A stretch of DNA of 64,000 nucleotides from Cryptomeria japonica (Eukaryota > Streptophyta > Pinopsida > Cupressales > Cupressaceae): the NCBI RefSeq assembly GCF_030272615.1, contig NC_081413.1, positions 554,927,136 through 554,991,135 on the forward strand. Reading direction: 5' to 3'. The notes beneath the pieces are model-generated. The model was not told where the DNA came from. It ran no database searches and saw only the letters and a list, made by a program, of their open reading frames with translations. The position numbers and the translations under genes are program-made. Below are positions 33,949 through 46,131 of this stretch, in pieces. Position 1 is the first letter of the stretch. Every line of letters begins with the position of its first letter.

Positions 33949-35609
33949 TGTAGCATCGTAAATTGTACGCACTCGCTAGGGTAGTACAATTTCACACCTA
34001 GTTTAGCACCCACCTTAGTGCATTTTACATTTTGCATTGCATTTCTCCTTTAGCACTTAATTAATCAAATTAATTAGATCTAAGGTCCTATTTCATCGTC
34101 CTTTGCATCATAAAGTTGGGCCCTTTCGTTAAAGCGTGCCCTTTTCATCTTATTCCTCCAATACATCACTCAATCAAAAACCCTAATTAAGTCCTATTTC
34201 GAACTTGGGGGCTTGGTTTCGGGGGTCAAAACATCTCGAAATCACCTGTAACTTCGGGATTCTCTCTAAAATCATCATATCCGACAGCCCTGAAAATTTG
34301 GTGAAAAGTTGTCAGGACCGTGGCACCCGGAGTGCACATGGTCCCGGACATTTTTCTTGAAATTTTAGGAGCACAATCCAATCATAAAATAAAGCTTAAC
34401 CCCAAGAAATTGGTAGGATATTCAATCTCTAGGTCGGCCAAAAGATGAAATTACGATCTAGGGTTTCCTACATAAGAGCTCTCTTTCTTCATTTGAAGGG
34501 ATCCAATTTTTTTGTTTGCAGGAACCTCATATGCAGCGAAAGAGCAGATCTTTGAAGACTTAAACAACATTCAACATCCCTCTATCAAGCACTTATCAAA
34601 TTCATTCATCCATTTAGGGCTTGGAAGACATTGAAGAACAATAGGAGATTACCGACTGAAGATTGGCTTGTACCCCTCCCTTGAGGGTTGGGTATGATTT
34701 CATGTTGTTTTCATGTCTTTGCATAAGCTTCAATATATCATTTATTCATGCTTTAGATCACTTTGCATCTTGATTTAGAGCATTTACATTGTCATTTACA
34801 AGCAATTAGGGTTTACTTTCTAGTTTGCTTTCTTGCATTTTAGGACCTTGCACACACACTAGGTCTGCACACACAATACATTTTACAAAACAACTTGGCT
34901 ATTCATGGAGGTGGAAATCACCGAAGTGGGGGTTTGACTAAGGCAAAACCCTATATAGCTGCCCATACCATTTTCAAATACCAGTGCAGGTTTCGGGACT
35001 CAGACGATGCCGCAGGATACAGATCCAGGAAGAGCAGGTCGAGACAGCATTCCGCACCAAATTGCAGAGCAAGAGACCGGGACAGGGGCACTGGGTGCCC
35101 TGGTCCTGCCAGGACAAGGGTGCTGGGTGCCCTGGTCCCTGGGACAGAGGCGCTGGGCACCGTGGTCCTCTGGACAAACAACATTTTCGACAGTTTTCGA
35201 CAGTGTTCCAGAGTGCAAAACAGCAGTTTCCGGTGCAGTTTTCAGGACAGAATCAAGACAGTGGCGCCCGCACCCCCATCCCGAACATTTTCAGTCCGAT
35301 TTTGACTCCGGGTACACATCTGCATTCTTATTTTATCCTTGTATTTACAACTGTTCATTGTTTAATCTCAATTCTGCAATCTTGTTATTAGTTCATACTT
35401 GCATTTTGGGATTAGGACTTGAACTTGCATCATTTTATCTTTCGATTACAACAAAGGAATAGAAATCCTAATAGGTAGCCCATGGTTCTCTCTTTCACAA
35501 GAAGAAGTAGCCAATTGTGTGATACCTCTAGGCTCTTTTGTATTCCGTAATGTGTGTCAAAAGGTAGGATTAGGGCATGTTAACCTAGTCTCTCTTTTTC
35601 CCCTACACA
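33949..35609 (+). repeat. 3' LTR of G
   Basis: TGTAGCATCGTAAATTG to CCCCTACACA, 1661 bp. It matches the 5' LTR closely, with scattered substitutions and small indels (for example TTGCTCTAG-type words missing near 34823; an extra CAGTTTTCGA near 35190). Confidence 0.93.
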
Positions 35610-37109
35610 CCTTTATCTTCAGTAGGTTTTTCAATCTCTGATGATTGCTCTAATTGGGTTGGGATCTCAGCTTCCTGAGAGTCAACTGTTTGTGTCGGTT
35701 CCTCTGAAATATTTTCATTATCAACAATGTCTACTTTAACCTCTGAATTATCTTTATCCACAACAATGTTTACCTATTGAGTATCCACATTCATGGTAAA
35801 GAGTATCTCTGATTCAGGATTAGTATCATCGTGTGTAATACCTTTAGTGTTAATAATCGGTGGATCTTTTGAGTGTACCAGTGCAGTATCCAAAGGTGGT
35901 GGTGGTAGATTGTCAGTAATCTTAATGTTTGGAACTCCACCAATTTTTCCTTTTCCCTTGTCCTTGTCTTTCTGATACACTTTGAATGTCTTTTTGGGTC
36001 TGTTCATTTCCTCTTATTTTTCTTTCTCCACAAAAAATATATCCCAATTATCTATAGTCTCATCTACAATCTCTTTCACTCTTCCTGCCATCAAGCTCAC
36101 TTGCCAGTTCCTACTCACAAAAACATACCGGTTTTCTTCAGATATCAATTCATCAATTTCTTCTCTTGAATTAACAGGATGTACAACTAGAAGTTTTTCA
36201 ATTTTTAGTTTCTTATCCAACTCCATTATTGCTATCCTTTTTGCTTCCAATCTTCTATAAAGTTCATTCAGTAAATCATCCACAACTTCAATCAGAACCT
36301 TCTTATATATGTCCAAGTGTAAAATAATGCTATTCTCAATACTCTCCCTGTCAGAATTATTAAATGTTATATAGTTTATGCACATTATCCAAATTGCTGT
36401 CTTTAGTTATTTCATTCAAAAAATCATTCAAAGAAGGGGTAATCAGTTGTTTCTTCTTCTTTGGTGTTAGCTTCTTGGGCGGTTCCCTTATTGCCTGTTG
36501 TTTCTTTCTCAAGGTCCTTGTTCTCTTAGGTGAAGGAGAGGGTACCGGTGAAGGTTTTCTCTTCCTCCTTTCAACTCTTTTAAATTTTGTTGCCTTATCA
36601 CTATCAGTTCCAGAAGATGTGTCAACCGGTGGAATATGTGCCTCCGGATGAAGTCCTTCAAGCTCACTAGCCGATATGCCACTAAGGTTCATGACATTTT
36701 CTTTGATTGCCTTTACTTTATTAGAAGCATCTCTTATGTATTTCTCTCTCTTCTTTCTTATCTTCAACTGATTTACATTACTCTCAATGGTTTCAGCACT
36801 ACCAAAGACTTTTTCTGATGGTTCTCTCGGTGCATCCAGTAAAGCTTCGACATATGTCTCCATAATAGTAAGATCTACTTCATATCCCATCTTTGTGACT
36901 CAAATAGTCCTAGGGAGTACTGCCTCCATCCATGTCTCATCTGTTTTGATAACAAAACAAATTTCTTTGTCATATTTATCTACTATGCTCCGTGGTAACC
37001 TTTCTCTAGCTCTCATCTTAGCTTTGAAAGTCTTGAAGTACTCAGAAATGTTATTCTCATAGTTTGATCCCATACCAATGAAAGCTTCCAGAATTTTCTT
37101 ACTTACTAT
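35610..37109 (-). pseudogene. H ORF2, middle part
   Basis: Minus strand from 37109: SKKILEAFIGMGSNYENN, YFKTFKAKMRARERLPRSIVDKYDKEICFVI, MGYEVDLTIMETYVEALLDA (36890). A very basic, Pro/Ser-rich run follows (KRKPSPVPSPSPKRTRTLRKKQ; KKLTPKKKKQ) near 36560-36430. Then comes a helical part with LDIYKKVLIEVVDDLLNEL and SREEIDELISEENRYVFVSRNWQVSL (36385-36014), then an acidic linker interrupted by G at 35610. It continues upstream at 50599 across C: codons on the two sides join in frame to give AYDILVSKKIL, matching AFDILIGRYLK of E. A few stops and two frameshifts. The basic run looks like a nuclear-localisation or nucleic-acid-binding region (inference). Confidence 0.75.
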
Positions 37110-37818
37110 TGTTAATGCATAATAGCTTCAGTAAGATAAATGATTGAATGAGAGATAAAATGAAGTCTCTCATTCAATCATTTATCATATCGATTATTAC
37201 AATAAATAAACTCAAGCATTCAATTGATAAACATTCTTTATTTATGATGATTAATTGTTCATTATCATAGAATCCCAATTTGATAATCTATTCGTATTCA
37301 TCGATTGACAAATTGAGTTAACCATTGCAAATACGATTTAATGATTATCGGTTAGACCATCGATTAGTATCGATGCTAGTTTATGTTTGCATCGATTAAA
37401 TATCGGGTGGTATATTAAACTCACATCGATTGATATCAGGTGTCAAGGATAGTGTTCGATGTATTAAATATAATCATACACCATTTGGCATACACCAATA
37501 GTTATTGGGTGTTGAACATACACCGGTTGGTTAATAAATGCCATACACCATTATAGCGAGGGGGCACGATCAAGTGATGTCTTGATCAGGCATGTCCAAA
37601 AGACATGGTCGATCAAGGCATCGCTTGACCTTACCCAGCCCACTATATATGTCAAATGGTATGTGTGAGATTGGAAATTGAAATTGATAAATTCTTCTCT
37701 CACCTACCACATAAAAGAAGATAATCAGATTCATATGATAATTTAGTAATAGATAAAACAAGATAATACTAAGTAGAATATAACTTGCATATTGAATATA
37801 AATTGAACATCATTTACA
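37110..37818 (+). repeat. 5' LTR of C
   Basis: TGTTAATGCATAATAGC to CATTTACA. It is a different LTR family from A/B and the pol-less elements: shorter, no poly-C block. It contains a perfect hairpin near its 5' end and several CACCGATTG/CATCGATT-like words (37350-37540). Confidence 0.9.
37135..37186. repeat. perfect 20-bp inverted repeat in C LTR
   Basis: Arms 37135-37154 (GATAAATGATTGAATGAGAG) and 37167-37186 are exact reverse complements, with a 12-base loop. The 3' LTR copy (49915-49966) has one mismatch in the left arm. Confidence 0.92.
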
Positions 37819-37830
37819 TGGTATCAAAGC
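37819..37830 (+). promoter_or_regulatory. primer binding site of C
   Basis: TGGTATCAAAGC directly after the LTR, with no spacer. Met-type site. Confidence 0.85.
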
Positions 37831-37910
37831 TATAGTTAAATCGAACCCAAGGCTGTTCAATTTTATGTAAAATTCAAATCAAGTATATATTCAACATCAC
37901 AATCCTATCA

Positions 37911-38865
37911 ATGGCTAGTGCTATCAAATTTGAAGATAGACTCGCAGGAGGTGACGACTTCTCTGCATGGAAATTCATAACTCAAATGATTCTAAAAGAA
38001 AATAAAGTTGAATCATTTGTAAAGACTGAAACTAAAGAACCTGAGACTGAACCTAACAAAGCAATTTGGAGAGAAGGAAATGATAAGGCTATCAAAATTA
38101 TAGTTGATGGGGGTAAGGAACAACATTATGCCCATTATAAGGATACATGAAACAACCTTCAACATGTTCAAATCACTTGAAGACACTTTTGAGATATCCA
38201 ATGCTAGTAGAACCTTGGCTCTACAAAGAGAAATAAATCACATAGCCATGATAAAAGGAGAATCAGTCAATGCCTACTTCATGCGAATATCTACCTTAAG
38301 GGATGAATTGGCAACCCTTGGATATGAGATCCAAAGCAAAGAATTAACCCTCATTACTCTAGATGGGTTGCCTAGCATCTGGGAAACATTCATCCAAGGC
38401 ATCAATGCAAGGGACAACTTCCCAAAATTTGATAGGCTAAAGGCTGATTGTCTCCAAGAGGAATCAAGGCAAAATAAGAAAGGGATCAAACAAAAGAATA
38501 TAGATGAAGATATTCAAGTTCTAAATATGAACTCAAACAAGAAAGGAAAGCAGAAGCAATTCAAGAAGAGAAAAGGTCATCATGGCAAGAACTCCTTCAA
38601 GAAGGACCTCTCTCAAATTCAGTGTTACAGATGTGACAAATTTGGGCACTATGTTGCCAAATGTCCAGAAAGAGATAAACAAGCCACATTTGCCAAAATA
38701 GGAAAATCCAAAAGGGAAGAGGACTCCAAGAAGTATGTACTCTATTTAGCACTCACAAATCAAGCATCAAACAAAGTGAACTCCTGGGTGATCGACAGTG
38801 GCTCATCTAGACACATCACAAGATTTAGAGAAGTACTAGACTCCATGAAAGAGGAGAATGATTAG
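37911..38865 (+). pseudogene. gag-pr: copia C Gag and protease start
   Basis: ATG at 37911 (MASAIKFEDRLAGGDDFSAW). A frameshift near 38120 moves to the frame open from 38104. This is UBN2-type gag with YFMRISTLRDELATLG and LITLDGLPSIWETF, a basic stretch, and an intact CCHC knuckle CYRCDKFGHYVAKC near 38622. The protease start WVIDSGSSRHIT is near 38790. A TAG at 38863 interrupts, and the frame goes on through the rest of the protease (VKGVGTCTIKL, RGVLYVPGIKRNLVSISALE) to integrase. Confidence 0.9.
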
Positions 38866-39960
38866 GAAGTAACCATCGGAGATGACTCTACACACCCTGT
38901 CAAAGGAGTTGGAACCTGTACCATCAAACTAAAGTCAGGTGTATCATTACAACTTAGAGGAGTACTATATGTTCCAGGCATCAAGAGGAATCTAGTCTCA
39001 ATATCAGCACTGGAGGACAATGGATACAAAGTGACCTTCATGGACAACAAAGTATTGGCTTGGTCAAAGAAGTCATCTGTCAAGAAAGCAAAAACAATTG
39101 GTCAAAGACAAGGCTACTTGTATGAGCTACGCACAAAGCCCAACTTAGCCCTAATTCATGAAACTACAGATGCCAATGAAATCTGGCATAGAAGACTAGG
39201 CCACCTAAATTTTAGAGCTTTATCATCAATGGGAGACCTTGTCACAGGTCTACCTAAGCTAAAGAAATATCATTCAGGGCCATGCACAGAATGTGCCCTA
39301 GGTAAAAATACTAAGGGTGCTTTTCAGAGTAGTACTAGGAAAACAAGTAAAATTTTAGAGTTAGTTCATTCTGATGTATGTGGACCTATGTCTACACCTT
39401 CTTTGGGGGGATTTCTATATTATGTAATATTTGTTGATGACTACTCTAGGAAAACTTGGATCTACTTTCTAAAATGTAAAGAATCAGAAGAGATCCTTAA
39501 TAGGTTTAAAGAATTCAAATCACTAACAGAAAACTACTCAGTAAACAAAATTAAAACCCTAAGAACTGATAATGGGGGAGAATACACATCAAAATTATTT
39601 AAAGAGTTTTGTAAAAATTCAGGGATTAAGAGGGAGTTAGCAATACCTTACAACCCTCAACAAAATGGGATAGCAGAAAGGAAAATTAGGACAATCGTTG
39701 AAGCTGCCAAAGCTATGATTCTTGATCACAATCTAAATATCAATCTCTAGGCAGAAGCAACTAGCACTGTTGTATATATTCAAAATAGATGTCCCCACTC
39801 TCATCTTGAAGATAAGACCCCTAAGGAAGTCTTTACTAAATCAAAACTGGATATAAGCCACCTTAGGATTTTTGGAATCCTTATCTATATTCATGTACCT
39901 AAGGAGAAAAGATTAAAATTAGAGCCTTCTGGAAAAAAGGGGAATCTTTGTAGGATACAG
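38866..39960 (+). pseudogene. int: copia C protease end and integrase
   Basis: Same frame as Gag after the stop. Zinc site HRRLGHLNF...CTECALGKN; catalytic core with DVCGPM, RTDNGGEY and NGIAERKIR, that is the canonical D, D and E. A TAG at 39748 follows INL, and the reading continues (AEATSTVVYIQNRCPHSHLED) to about 39950, where an A-run (GGAAAAAAGGGG) carries a frameshift. Confidence 0.9.
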
Positions 39961-40024
39961 TGAAACCTCCAAGGCCTACAAGATATATATACCCGGTCAA
40001 AAGAATATTGAACTAAGTAGGGAT

Positions 40025-41454
40025 GTGATCTTTGAAGAAAAATTAGCCTTCAAAAGAGCCCAAAGCTCTCTAGACCCTGAAGTCTATATCCCCACCCCTA
40101 GCTTAGATAGAGATCCTACTCCTGAGCTTCAGAGGGAGAATCTTGAGGAAACTATGAGTGAAACTCAAAGTCCACCAAGAGAAAACCTCAAGAAAAGACC
40201 ATTATGGGCCACCAAAATTGTAGAAGAAGCTCAGAAGTTTGTTTCTCCTTTAGGAACCTTCAGAGAAAGCAAAAGGCCTAACAAATTCACTAGCTATGTT
40301 GCCCTTATGAATGATCTCTCTAAAGCCAAACCAAACAATGTATCAGATGCACTTGAATATAAAGTGTGGAAGGATGCCATGTCTGAAGAGTATCAGTCCA
40401 TTATGAAAAATGATGTTTGGGAGCTTGTTCCTAGGTCAACTAAGAAATCTGTGGTTTCATCTAAATGGTTTTTCAAGATCAAACATGTTGTAGATGATAG
40501 TATTGAAAAACACAAGGCCAGATTTGTAGCCAGAGGGTTCTCACAAAGGGAAGGAATAGATTTGAAGAAACTTTTGCACCTATTGCCAAGTATACATCAG
40601 TAAGAGTTGTATTAGCCATTGCAATAGCAAAGGAACAACTTTTGCAAATGGTGAGATCTCAGAAGAAGTCTACCTAGAGCAATCTAAAGGGTTTGAAATT
40701 CATGATGCAGAGTCTCATGTGTGTAGACTCAAGAAATCTCTTTATGGGCTTAAACAGGTTCCCAGGGCTTGGTATGAAATAATTGACACATATCTCTCAG
40801 GACTAGGCTTCTCCAAAAATGATGCAGATCCTAATCTCTACTACAAAAGAAATAAAGGTGATATGCTAATATTGATTTTATATGTTGACGACTTATTAAT
40901 CATAGGAAATGATCACCTTATAGATCAATGCAAGAAAGATCTATCCAAAGAATTTGATATGAAGGACTTGGGACTCCTTCATTACTTCCTAGGAATGGAA
41001 GTATGGCAGAATTTTGACAACATTATACTAAACCAAGGAAAGTATACCTTGGATATTTTGAAGAGATTCAAAATGCTAAACTATAGACCCATGACCTCTC
41101 CTATGGAAACCAATTTACATAAACTTAAAGAAGCAGCAACAAAATCACAACCCACTGATCCTACTCAATACAGACAGATGATTGGGTCCCTAATGTACCT
41201 GGTAAATACAAGACCAGATATCTATTATGTAGTTAATGCTTTAAGTTAGTTTATGTGTGAACCGAAGGAGATACACCTAGTTGCAGTAAAACACATTATG
41301 AGATACCTACAAGGTACTCTAAACCTTGGTCTCAAATATGAGAAAGTTGATATAGACCTACATGGATTTACAGATTCAGATTGGGCTAGAAGCATGACTA
41401 ATAGGAAAAGCACTTTAGGGTGTTGCTTTAGTCTAGGTTCAGCTATGATATCTT
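40025..41454 (+). pseudogene. rt: copia C reverse transcriptase and first part of RNase H
   Basis: Open 40025-40603 (linker, then the RT start WELVPRSTKKSVVSSKWFFK and ARFVARGFSQREGID), a frameshift and small deletion near 40600-40700, then 40719-41249. The latter holds RLKKSLYGLKQVPRAWY and LYVDDLLIIGND. RNase H starts (GFTDSDWARSMTNRKST) and is cut at 41454 by B, mid-domain after GSAMIS. The rest is at 48924. The fingers region with DVKTAFL is lost. Confidence 0.9.
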
Positions 41455-42972
41455 TGATAACTATGATGAACAGTGAGTACCAAACCGGTACTGAGAGGGG
41501 GGGGTGAATCAATACATGCACAAAAACTTTTCTTGAACCGGTTTGATTGGCAATCACTAACACCGGTCATGAATCAGATTACTACCAGTTAAGCACAATG
41601 AGATTGTGAAAGATATAAACCGGAAACACTTATCTTACCACACAACCTACACCCTCATTTCCACATTATCCTTGTGCATAAACACGTAATCTATCATCAG
41701 AAATATAATAACTTGATAGATCAACATGATTCACCTCTAGACAGAAAACAACAAAGCATCACATGAAACAGACATCACATATGAAACACATATTTTTTAC
41801 GTGGAAATCCAACTGGGAAAAACCACAGTGGGGATGAATACCCACAAGCTGTTCTTGAACTCTTTAGAAGTTCGCTCTGTTAGGAGCCTAGTCTGGTTAA
41901 AGACTGTTACAACAGGTTCTATGAAGAACTGATCCTATTAGGGATCACCCGGTTAAGGGATGGCTAGAATACCTGGTTAAGGGTTAAACCCTATTAGAGG
42001 TTACCTTGTTAGAGGATTTTATGAACCCAATGGCTTTGAGTCACCCTGTTAAAGGATTTACAGCAAGCTAGTTAAAGCTACCTTGTTAAGGGATTTTCCA
42101 ATTGTTGAAGTGGTTAGAGATCAATAGGTATTACAATGATTTGGTAATAGCACTCAATGCCAATGCAGATCCACTTTAGTTCCTTCCTTCTGCATACACA
42201 CTCTGTAGGTATCAACCCTCTTATCTAGTATGGCAAGAATCATGTATCTTTGCGCTTAGATACACACACAATATTTTCCAACAAATTCAACATGAAACAC
42301 AACATCGACCTTATAGGAAACATATAGGTCGGTAACACAAACCCTAAACCCTAAACATTTAGGTTGAGCAATTCAGTCGGTTCAATCCTGACCATTGAAC
42401 ACTTTGCCTTTGAATATAACGGCCTTGAACAGATCTCAAGACATTCTCCATTGTTCGTTCTTCATCGCTTCATGGAGGTGATAACCCATCACGCATTCTC
42501 CACCATTTACAAAGGCTTCACACATTCCTGAGGTAGATAGGATCAATCTCCTTCATGCAAGATCCTTCACGCACATGAGTCTGACGTGGCAACACAATCT
42601 GGTCTCCATTACACTGCTAGCTCATCACACAATGACATCAGTTGAATAACACAAGCTCAAAACACTTCAACCAGAAACCCTGAGGCTGGGACTACCAACC
42701 GGTAGTCATACCATATTAAACCTTGATAGAAAAAATTCCATATACTAGTTCACCTTTCAATATACCGGTTCATTTGAACAAACATTCTGGTTCACTGTTT
42801 CACATATACCAATTCTCAACAACATACCGGTTCACTTTGCTAGTTGCTGAACTTCAATAAACCGGTTTACTCTTTAGCATATTACTGGATATACTAGTCC
42901 ACTCTTTTGGTATATTGACATCAATGACAACACAATATCATCATGTCAACATACTCTACACATATACCAACA
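41455..42972 (-). repeat. 3' LTR of B
   Basis: 1518 bp, TGATAACTATGATG to ATACCAACA in plus orientation. It includes the reversed poly-C block (41497-41508), the CCTTAACAGGG-type cluster (about 41880-42110), and a two-unit telomere-like word AAACCCTAAACCCTAAAC at 42339-42356. Confidence 0.95.
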
Positions 42973-43217
42973 ATCTCCGCCTTGGCATTGATGGCAATAT
43001 ACAAAGATATCTCTCTTTCTGCATCACATCTTCTCCTTAATACTATAGATATCTTCTTCACTTCACATCTTCTCCCCCTTTGACAACAATGCCAAAGTGG
43101 AGGCACAAGTTTCCTTGTTCCACTATGCTGCTCCCCCTGAAGAGTAGCATCCTTCAACACATTAATCCTGAAAAGGATATAGCAAAGTATGAACTGACTG
43201 ATGTGGAGCACTACGCT
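42973..43217 (-). promoter_or_regulatory. polypurine region of B
   Basis: The LTR-adjacent tract reads CCAAGGCGGAGAT on the minus strand and is interrupted by a pyrimidine. Intact AAAGGGGGAGA lies at 43071-43081 and TCAGGGGGAGC at 43130-43140. Same three-part layout as A. Confidence 0.65.
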
Positions 43218-44976
43218 TTAGTTTACCTCTTGAAGGGGCAACACCCCTAATTCACCTCTCAGATAGGTAAAAGTAGCCTTCGGGAGAGGCTTGGTAAATA
43301 TGTCTGCTATTGCTCCTTACTAGAAACATGTTCCAATACCACCTCTTTGTTCTGAACCTTTTCCCTCAAGAAATGATACTTGAGTTCAAAGTGCTTAGTT
43401 CTAGCATGCAAAACTGGATTCTTGGAGATGTTAATTGCACTTGTATTGTCACAAAATATACTTACCGGTTTAGATATAGGAACTTTGAAGCCATTCAATA
43501 CATGCTTCATCCAAATAGTCTGGGTATAGTTCATAAAAGCTACAACATACTTTGCTTCTGCTGTAGACTGAGAGATACAACTCTACTTTTTACTCATCCA
43601 TGAGACTAGTCTACCACCAAGAAAGAATGCACCACTGGTTGTGCTCTTCCGGTCATCCACATTACCAGCCCAGTCAACATCTGTGAACACTTTCAGGTTG
43701 AAATCATTATTGTATGGATATCATAATCCATAGTCAATAGTTCCCTTTAGATATTTGAGAATCCGCTTGACTGCTACCAAGTGGGATTCTCTTGAGATTT
43801 TCTAGAACTAAGTGGTAATCCCCACTGCATGTGCAATGTCCGATCTGCTATGCACTACATAATGCAACTTACCAATCATTGATCATTAATCCTTCTCATT
43901 TACCAATGCTGAGTCATCCTCTTTTGATAATTTGCAATCGGTCACCATTCATGTACCAACCGGTTTGATGTCTTCCATGCCAAAGGTCTTCAACACCTCT
44001 TTGACATACTTGGATTGAGTAATAAAGATCCCATCTTTCATTTGTTGAATCTGTAGTCCAATGAAGAACTTAATCTCCCCTATGAGTGACATCTCAAACT
44101 CCTTTTTCATCTCATCTGCAAAGTCATGACTCATCTTGTCATCTCCACCAAAGATTATGTCATCAACAAATACTTCACAAATCAGAATATGCTCTTCTTC
44201 TGATTTCAAGTAGATATTGTTGTCTTCACTTGTTCTTTTAAATCCAATCTTCACAAGATGGGAGTGCAAGCATTCATACCATGCTCTAGGTGTCCGCTTC
44301 AGTCCATACAAGGATTTATGTAGCCTACATGCCATGTCACTATCTTCTAATAGGGCAAACCCATCTGGTTGCTCTATTTATACCTCCTCTTCAAGTATTC
44401 CATTTAGGAATGCAGATTTTCCATCAATTTGGTATACCTTAAATCCTTTAAAAGTTTCATATGCAAGAAGCATACGAACTCCTTCCAATCTTGCTACTGG
44501 AGCAAAGGTTTCTCCATAGTCTTCCCCTTCTTCTTGGGCATATCCTTTACACACTAGTCTGGCCTTGTTCCTTACCACTATGCCATCCTCATTCAGCCTA
44601 TTTCTGAAGACCCATTTGGTTCTAACGACATTTTTATGCTCTAGTCTGGGTACCAAAGACCATGTACCATTCTTCTCTATCTGGTCAAGTTCTTATTCCA
44701 TTGCCTTGATCCAGTTTTCATCTTTATGTGCCTCTTTGAATGATTTAGGCTCAAATTCAGAGATCATACATGAGCTTTCTCTGACCTTTCTTCCTGTAAG
44801 AATTCCTGCATTTTTGTCTCCTATGATCTACTTTGGATCATGATTGAGTTTGACATACCTAGGTATATTCTTAATAGATTCCTCTTGCTTTTCTTCTTCA
44901 TCCTCATCTTCATCAACATTAGCATCTACCGATTTAGGAGCACAGTTACTGGTACTGGGTAGATTTGCAACCGGTT
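43218..44976 (-). pseudogene. rt-rh: copia B reverse transcriptase and RNase H
   Basis: Minus strand. RT starts at WSLVPRLEHKNVVRTKWVFR (44656) and goes on through SAFLNGILEEEV, RLHKSLYGLKRTPRAWY and VFVDDIIFGGDD. RNase H remnants lie between 43850 and 43550, then FCDNTSAI and HARTKHFELKYHFLREKV (43534-43307), to the stop at 43218. Several stops break a mostly single frame. Upstream the acidic linker has a TAG at 44978, at the same alignment position as the TAG at 2132 in A. Confidence 0.9.
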
Positions 44977-45922
44977 CCTAGAAAGTTACTACCAGATCAT
45001 CTCCTACATGGTCATTGGAGATTTCCTCAGGTTTCTCAGAGTTTTCATCAATCCTAACATTGATTCTTTCAATGATTCTCTGAGTCCTACTATTGAAACA
45101 TTTGAGAGCTTTAGTCTTGGTGGAGTATCCTAGGAATATTCCCTCATCACATTTTGCATTGAACTTACTTAGATGTTCACTTCTCTTGATATAACATTTG
45201 CTACCAAATACTCTAAAGTAGCTTACCACTGGTGTCTTACCGGTCTAGTACTCATAAGGAGTCTTATCCTTTCCTCTCTTGATGAGTACCCGGTTCATTG
45301 TGTAGACTACAGTGCTCACCGCTTCTCTCCAAAAGGTGTGAGCAACCTTTCCTTGGATCAACATAGTTCTAGCCGCTTCAACCACAGTCCGGTTGTTTCT
45401 TTCTACTAAGCCATTCTGTTGTGGAGTCCAGGGGGCAGAAAGTTGCCTCTTGATGCCATTCTCTTCATAATATTTGTTGAATTCACTGGAAGTGAATTCC
45501 CCTCCTTGATTAGTTCTTAGGCATTTGATTCTTCTACGGCTTTCCTTTTCTACCAGTGCTCTGAAAGCTTTGAAATTTCCAAAGGCTTCAGACTTATCCT
45601 TCAAGAATGTGACCCACATCATTCTTGAGCAATCATCTGTAAGAATCATAAAATACCTATCTCCCTTCACACTCCTGGTTTTCATAGGACCACACAAATT
45701 AGTATGCACAAGATCACGTAAATTGTCTGTAGTAAAAGATTTACCTTTGAAGGTTGAGGAAGACATTTTCCCCAGTTGACACTCTCTGCACAGAGGATTT
45801 TCTAGTTTGCTCAGCACCGGTAGTCCTCTAACTGCCTTAATCTTACTGGCCTTTACTATGTTATCAAAGTTTACATGGCAGAGTCTCCTATGCCATATCC
45901 AACTATCATCAAATTTAGCCAT
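44977..45922 (-). pseudogene. int: copia B integrase
   Basis: Minus strand. HRRLCHVNFDN...CRECQLGK zinc site, LVHTNLCGPM (first catalytic Asp changed to Asn), LRTNQGGEF, NGLVERNNRTVVEA, and after a TAG the C-terminal SYFRVFGSKCYIKRSEHLSKF piece to 44978. Frame is continuous with the RT part. Confidence 0.9.
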
Positions 45923-46131
45923 AAGACATGTACTTATATTAGCATTAAGCTAAAATAGGTTACCTTTGGTCTACATACCAGTGGCCATCAGTTCAACATT
46001 CTTTCCTTTGATTTTTCACACTCCATTTTTGAATTCCAGAGTGAGTGCACTATCATTCAACTAGGCAACACTCAATAGGTTGTGTCTGAGACCTTCCACC
46101 CAATACACATTGTCAGCACTGCTCTTTCCAT

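Larger units (their letters stand above)
22794..35609 (+). mobile_element. Ty3/gypsy (Tat-like) element G with antisense PMD gene
   Basis: 12,816 bp. LTRs of equal length (1661 bp each), perfect target duplication CCTTT at 22789-22793 and 35610-35614. Polyprotein in sense 24627-30174, PMD gene in antisense 30776-33366, polypurine tract just before the 3' LTR. It is inserted in ORF2 of H: minus-strand H coding resumes on both sides. Tat affinity comes from the second, archaeal-type RNase H after the usual one, a G-patch-like motif in the linker and the large 3' region with an antisense gene. Confidence 0.95.
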
